Below, piece after piece: positions 32,486-35,019 of a DNA stretch of 35,019 bases. The notes beneath the pieces are model-generated. The model searched no databases, was not told the DNA's origin, and saw nothing but the letters and a program-made list of their open reading frames with translations. Position numbers and translations under genes: made by a program. The stretch covers positions 1-35,019 of the forward strand of contig CAMBQD010000001.1 of assembly GCA_945869905.1 (NCBI GenBank), given 5' to 3'. This DNA comes from an uncultured Clostridia bacterium. Its GTDB lineage: Bacteria > Bacillota > Clostridia > Oscillospirales > Acutalibacteraceae. Positions within the stretch are counted from its first letter, which is position 1. Every line of letters begins with the position of its first letter.

Positions 32486-32515
32486 ATTATATATTAAATA
32501 CTCACAGCTTGTCAA
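32486..32515 (-). promoter_or_regulatory. rpmH promoter
   Basis: Minus strand: TTGACA (32515-32510), 18-bp spacer, TATAAT (32491-32486). The ~105-nt leader contains a hairpin ctgcac / gtgcag (32426-32444). In 32376-32623 I see promoters and this hairpin but no clear DnaA-box cluster. Confidence 0.75.
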
Positions 32516-32532
32516 CAAAAAAATTATTATTC

Positions 32533-32561
32533 TTGTTTTTATTCTTATTATATATTATAAT
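32533..32561 (+). promoter_or_regulatory. mtnN promoter
   Basis: TTGTTT (32533-32538), 17-bp spacer, TATAAT (32556-32561), divergent from the rpmH promoter. Confidence 0.55.
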
Positions 32562-32623
32562 AGCACTATATGTTGGGGAGTTACCGCTCCTTAACAACAA
32601 GAATATTTTTGTGAGGGATATTA

Positions 32624-33331
32624 ATGCTGGGAATTATCGGCGCAATGGACGTTGAAGTAAACGCAATTAAAGAAAGAGTTACAAACAAAACCACTGCCGT
32701 TATTGCAGGGGTTCAGTTTGTCTGCGGTTTTATTGAGGGGGTAACGGTCTGCGTTGCCCAATGCTCGCCGGGAAAGGTAAATGCCGCCCTTTGCACTCAG
32801 GCTATGATTGATAATTTTGACGTTGAAAAAATTATCAACGTGGGTGTTGGATGCTCGCTTTCCAAGGATGTGGTAATAAAAAATGTTGTAATTGCCACAG
32901 ATGTGTGCCAGTATGATATTGATATTACTGCTCTGGGTGAGCCCTTGGGCTTTATAAACGGACTTAACACCGTTAAAATTAAAACAGACCCTGAGCTTTC
33001 CGAAAGGCTGGCACGTACCGCAATTAACTACGGTGAAAAAATCCACAGGGGAACTATTGCCAGCGGCGACACCTTTATTGCCGACAATCGCCTTAAAGAA
33101 AAAATCACCGATAATTTCGGTGCCCTGTGCGGTGAAATGGAGGGCGGCGCCATAGGTCACACCTGTGCCGCCAACAATATTCCCTTTGCGGTTTTGCGCT
33201 CCATAAGTGACGGCGGTGACTTAAACGCACAGCTGGATTACCCCACATTTAAAAAAATCGCTGCGGAAATCTCCACAGCGATAATAGTTGAATATATTAA
33301 ATCCGAGCAAAATCAGCTTGCATTACTCTAA
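32624..33331 (+). CDS. mtnN: 5'-methylthioadenosine/S-adenosylhomocysteine nucleosidase
   Basis: 235 aa. Splits adenine from MTA, SAH and 5'-deoxyadenosine, the last formed by radical-SAM enzymes such as NrdG. Start MLGIIGAMDVEVNAI with the family Glu (~residue 11), GVGCSL in place of the usual GVAGGL, and catalytic residues in CGEMEGGAIGH (~170-180) and SISDGG (~198-203). SD GAGGG. The tail overlaps the convergent XRE gene by 9 nt. Placement next to rpmH, where dnaA often stands, is noteworthy. Confidence 0.93.
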   Translation: MLGIIGAMDVEVNAIKERVTNKTTAVIAGVQFVCGFIEGVTVCVAQCSPGKVNAALCTQAMIDNFDVEKIINVGVGCSLSKDVVIKNVVIATDVCQYDIDITALGEPLGFINGLNTVKIKTDPELSERLARTAINYGEKIHRGTIASGDTFIADNRLKEKITDNFGALCGEMEGGAIGHTCAANNIPFAVLRSISDGGDLNAQLDYPTFKKIAAEISTAIIVEYIKSEQNQLALL

Positions 33332-33979
33332 ATAAAAGCTATTGAGTATAAGCTCCTCTGCCTGTTCGATAATTGAGTGAAGGGCGGTTTTTTCACTGAG
33401 GTCAGTGCCGGTGCGGGACTTGTCCTCAATAAAAACAAAGCGTGCGTCCTCAACTGCAATTGCGGCGGAGGCAAGCTCCCTTCCCAAGGTAAAATCAATC
33501 TTAAACATTTCCTTTGGCAGTATACCTGCCTTTGCCATTGTTAATGCACCGCGGTAAATGCAAAGGGTGTAATAATCATAAATATATTTGCTTGCGCCCT
33601 CGTCCTTTGCTCCGGCAACCATTTTCATTATCATATTTGACGCCTGCACCAAGGTCTGCACGGAGGAAACGTCTGTGCTGTCACCATCTGACATAAAGTT
33701 CATATCTACACCGTTGCGGTTTTCGCTGACGCCCAAAAGATAATCAGTGGTAACGCCGTAATATTCACTGCACTTGATAACAAAGTCCAGACCGCATTCC
33801 CTGATGCCCTTTTCATAGTGGCTTAAGAGCGCTTGGCTAATCCCCAAATCGCCTGATGCCTTCTTCTGACTTATCCCTCTTTCTTTTCTAAGCTGTGACA
33901 GCACCTGGGCAAATTTTGATATTTTTTCATTTTTCTGCTGTCTTGTCTGTTTGGTGGTGTCAATTGTATTACTTTCCAT
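33323..33979 (-). CDS. XRE-family transcriptional regulator
   Basis: 218 aa. N-terminal ~20 polar residues, then a Cro/CI HTH (residues ~22-80): FAQVLSQLRKERGISQKKASGDLGISQALLSHYEKG, then YYGVTTDYLLGVSENR. The C-terminal ~120 residues are helical (MIMKMVAGAKDEGASKYIYDYYTLCIYRGAL, GRELASAAIAVEDARFVFIED) with no recognised ligand domain. SD GGAGG. A 12-bp-armed dyad overlapping its promoter suggests autorepression. Common in Ruminococcaceae near housekeeping genes; target unknown. Confidence 0.87.
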   Translation of the reverse strand: MESNTIDTTKQTRQQKNEKISKFAQVLSQLRKERGISQKKASGDLGISQALLSHYEKGIRECGLDFVIKCSEYYGVTTDYLLGVSENRNGVDMNFMSDGDSTDVSSVQTLVQASNMIMKMVAGAKDEGASKYIYDYYTLCIYRGALTMAKAGILPKEMFKIDFTLGRELASAAIAVEDARFVFIEDKSRTGTDLSEKTALHSIIEQAEELILNSFYLE

Positions 33980-33997
33980 TAATATTCCTCCGTTATT

Positions 33998-34034
33998 ACA
34001 AATAGTATTATATCACCGCAATACTATTTGTAAA
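33998..34034 (-). promoter_or_regulatory. Promoter and dyad operator of the XRE gene
   Basis: Minus-strand TTTACA (34034-34029), 16-bp spacer with extended TGa, TATAAT (34012-34007). Perfect 12-bp inverted arms acaaatagtatt (33998-34009) and aatactatttgt (34020-34031), spacer 10, cover both boxes; half-site centres are 22 bp (two turns) apart. Confidence 0.72.
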
Positions 34035-34093
34035 GTGAGAATTGCATTTTGTTAATTTATTGTAATATTTCGCATAAAAAGGAGCTTTTTCGT

Positions 34094-34729
34094 ATGAAAA
34101 CCTACACAATTTATCTTTTTAGACACGGACTCACCAAGGGAAACTTAAACGCACAGTATATTGGGCATACTGACCTTCCGCTTACTACAGATAGTATATC
34201 AGCTCTTAAAACAATTAAGGCGCATCAGCATTATCCAAAGGTAAATGCCGTATTTTCCTCTCCTCTTAAAAGATGTCTTGATTCTGCAAAAATTATGTTT
34301 CCCGAGAACAATGTTTTGGTAATTGACGATTTTATAGAATATAATTTCGGCGAATTTGAAGGCTTAACTGCCGAGGATTTAAAGGATAACGAGGATTTCA
34401 AAAATTGGCTGGGAGGCGACATATATGCCTCCACTCCCTTTGGCGAAAGCAATGCGCAGTTTGCCCATCGTGTTTGCGCCGCCTTTGAAAAGGTGATTGA
34501 CGGCTGTGTAAAAACAGGTGCAAATAATGTTGCAATTGTGGGCCACGCAGGTGTGCTTATGACAATTCTTTCCTGCTACGGCTTGCCGGAGGCACCAATG
34601 GCTCACTGGCAAATGGATGCCGGATACGGCTTTAAGCTAAGGTTAACGCCGTCACTTTGGATGAAGGCAAAAAAAATAGAGGTGGTTGATACCGCCCCTA
34701 CCTCATTAGAGGATTTAAATAAAGAATAA
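34094..34729 (+). CDS. Histidine phosphatase family (phosphoglycerate-mutase-like) protein
   Basis: 211 aa from ATG 34094 with AAGGAG 10 nt upstream; the longer TTG-started frame is not needed. Catalytic RHG in YLFRHGLTKGN (residues ~8-18), SSPLKRCLDSA, Glu in EYNFGEFEGLT and second His in AIVGHAGVLM. The GEFEG pattern fits the CobC/PhoE branch, so alpha-ribazole-5'-phosphate phosphatase is one possibility, of interest in view of the B12 module, but a broad phosphatase is as likely. Cytoplasmic; ends before a terminator. Confidence 0.87.
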   Translation: MKTYTIYLFRHGLTKGNLNAQYIGHTDLPLTTDSISALKTIKAHQHYPKVNAVFSSPLKRCLDSAKIMFPENNVLVIDDFIEYNFGEFEGLTAEDLKDNEDFKNWLGGDIYASTPFGESNAQFAHRVCAAFEKVIDGCVKTGANNVAIVGHAGVLMTILSCYGLPEAPMAHWQMDAGYGFKLRLTPSLWMKAKKIEVVDTAPTSLEDLNKE

Positions 34730-34750
34730 TAAAAGATTTGTGTATTTAAA

Positions 34751-34776
34751 AAGAGCAACCAAACGGTTGCTCTTTT
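34751..34776 (+). terminator. Terminator after the histidine phosphatase
   Basis: Stem aagagcaacc / ggttgctctt with loop aaac, then TT. Confidence 0.88.
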
Positions 34777-34780
34777 ATTC

Positions 34781-34946
34781 GGCGTGTAGAAAAAGTTCAA
34801 ACAACAAATTTCTACACGCCGGCAGACTTCGAGAAATGGAACTGAATTACGCTTTCTTGCGATAATTGCTGTACGATGGTACCGCTTTATCGCAAAAAGC
34901 GGAAAGTGCCTAAATGCGACTTGGATTCGATGTCCAAGCCGCATTT
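34781..34946. repeat. Three-hairpin structured repeat, copy 2 (possible ncRNA)
   Basis: H1 ggcgtgtagaaa / tttctacacgcc (34781-34792 / 34809-34820), 16-nt loop; conserved linker from agacttcgagaaatgg (34824 on); H2 perfect ttgcgataa / ttatcgcaa (34857-34865 / 34887-34895) around ctgtacgatggtaccgc; conserved cggaaag; H3 aaatgcg-a-cttgga / tccaag-c-cgcattt (34912-34946) with loop ttcgatg. Like copy 1 it begins a few bases after a gene's terminator hairpin. Confidence 0.8.
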
Positions 34947-34975
34947 AAAATGTTAACTAATATGATTTATATCAC

Positions 34976-34995
34976 GGCAGGAGCAAGTCCCTGCC
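34976..34995. repeat. Small palindromic repeat at window end
   Basis: ggcagg / cctgcc with loop agcaagtc, followed by ctacg; resembles the short GC-rich '...CCCTACG' hairpin repeats scattered in gut Clostridia. The rest of 34947-35019 shows nothing else. Confidence 0.4.
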
Positions 34996-35019
34996 CTACG
35001 AAAAGTACAACAGCTAAAT

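Noticed and set aside
32376..32623. oriC between rpmH and mtnN
   Set aside because: AT-rich and at the right place, but no cluster of TTATCCACA-like boxes could be found by eye.
34603..34944. Minus-strand frame of 113 codons
   Set aside because: It is a shadow of the phosphatase gene and the repeat copy; no SD.

Overview
The window looks like an origin-proximal piece of a low-to-mid GC Clostridia chromosome, most like an Oscillospiraceae/Ruminococcaceae gut anaerobe. The grounds are: the conserved minus-strand block rpmH-rnpA-yidD-yidC-jag-mnmE-mnmG-rsmG-noc-parA-parB; strong AGGAGG-type ribosome sites; TTGACA/TATAAT promoters, several with an extended TGn -10; an oxygen-sensitive class III ribonucleotide reductase; a B12 riboswitch; an SPATG sortase-type signal; and palindromic intergenic repeats of a kind common in gut Clostridia. 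No rRNA, tRNA, CRISPR array or complete transposase gene was seen.

Layout. Positions 1-1696 hold the 3' part of a GH2 beta-mannosidase. An AT-rich accessory island (1742-4718) follows: a PadR regulator, a small membrane protein and three exported or anchored proteins of unknown function around a divergent promoter with a palindromic operator. A PI-PLC-like enzyme (minus strand) comes next. A phosphate module (5741-9646) contains a Na/Pi cotransporter with a PhoU tail, a response regulator and a histidine kinase, preceded by an 11-bp-period Pho-box-like repeat. Then come an unknown anchored protein, a YlmH-type S4 protein and hpt.

The most distinctive protein system is at 12070-14288. A promoter, a cobalamin riboswitch and a terminator/SD-masking hairpin precede a lipoprotein with a transcobalamin-type beta domain (DUF4430-like). 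It is followed by a wall-anchored alpha/alpha-toroid protein. Together they look like a vertebrate transcobalamin split over two bacterial surface proteins.

Next are a GH36 alpha-galactosidase, tagD, and nrdD/nrdG behind a promoter flanked by NrdR-like boxes. Between the convergent genes nrdG and ydcF lies a 165-nt three-hairpin element. A second copy lies at the right end of the window (34781-34946). The copies keep the same hairpins through compensatory base changes, so this is a strong candidate for an undescribed structured RNA or small mobile element.

The minus-strand block 19846-32375 carries envelope DUF218 protein, serS, the partition genes (with a DMT transporter lodged between parA and parB, and two parS sites beside the parA promoter), Noc-like ParB, tRNA-modification genes and the YidC/RNase P/L34 cluster. 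Beyond rpmH, where dnaA often sits, there is instead mtnN, then an autoregulated XRE regulator and a histidine phosphatase.
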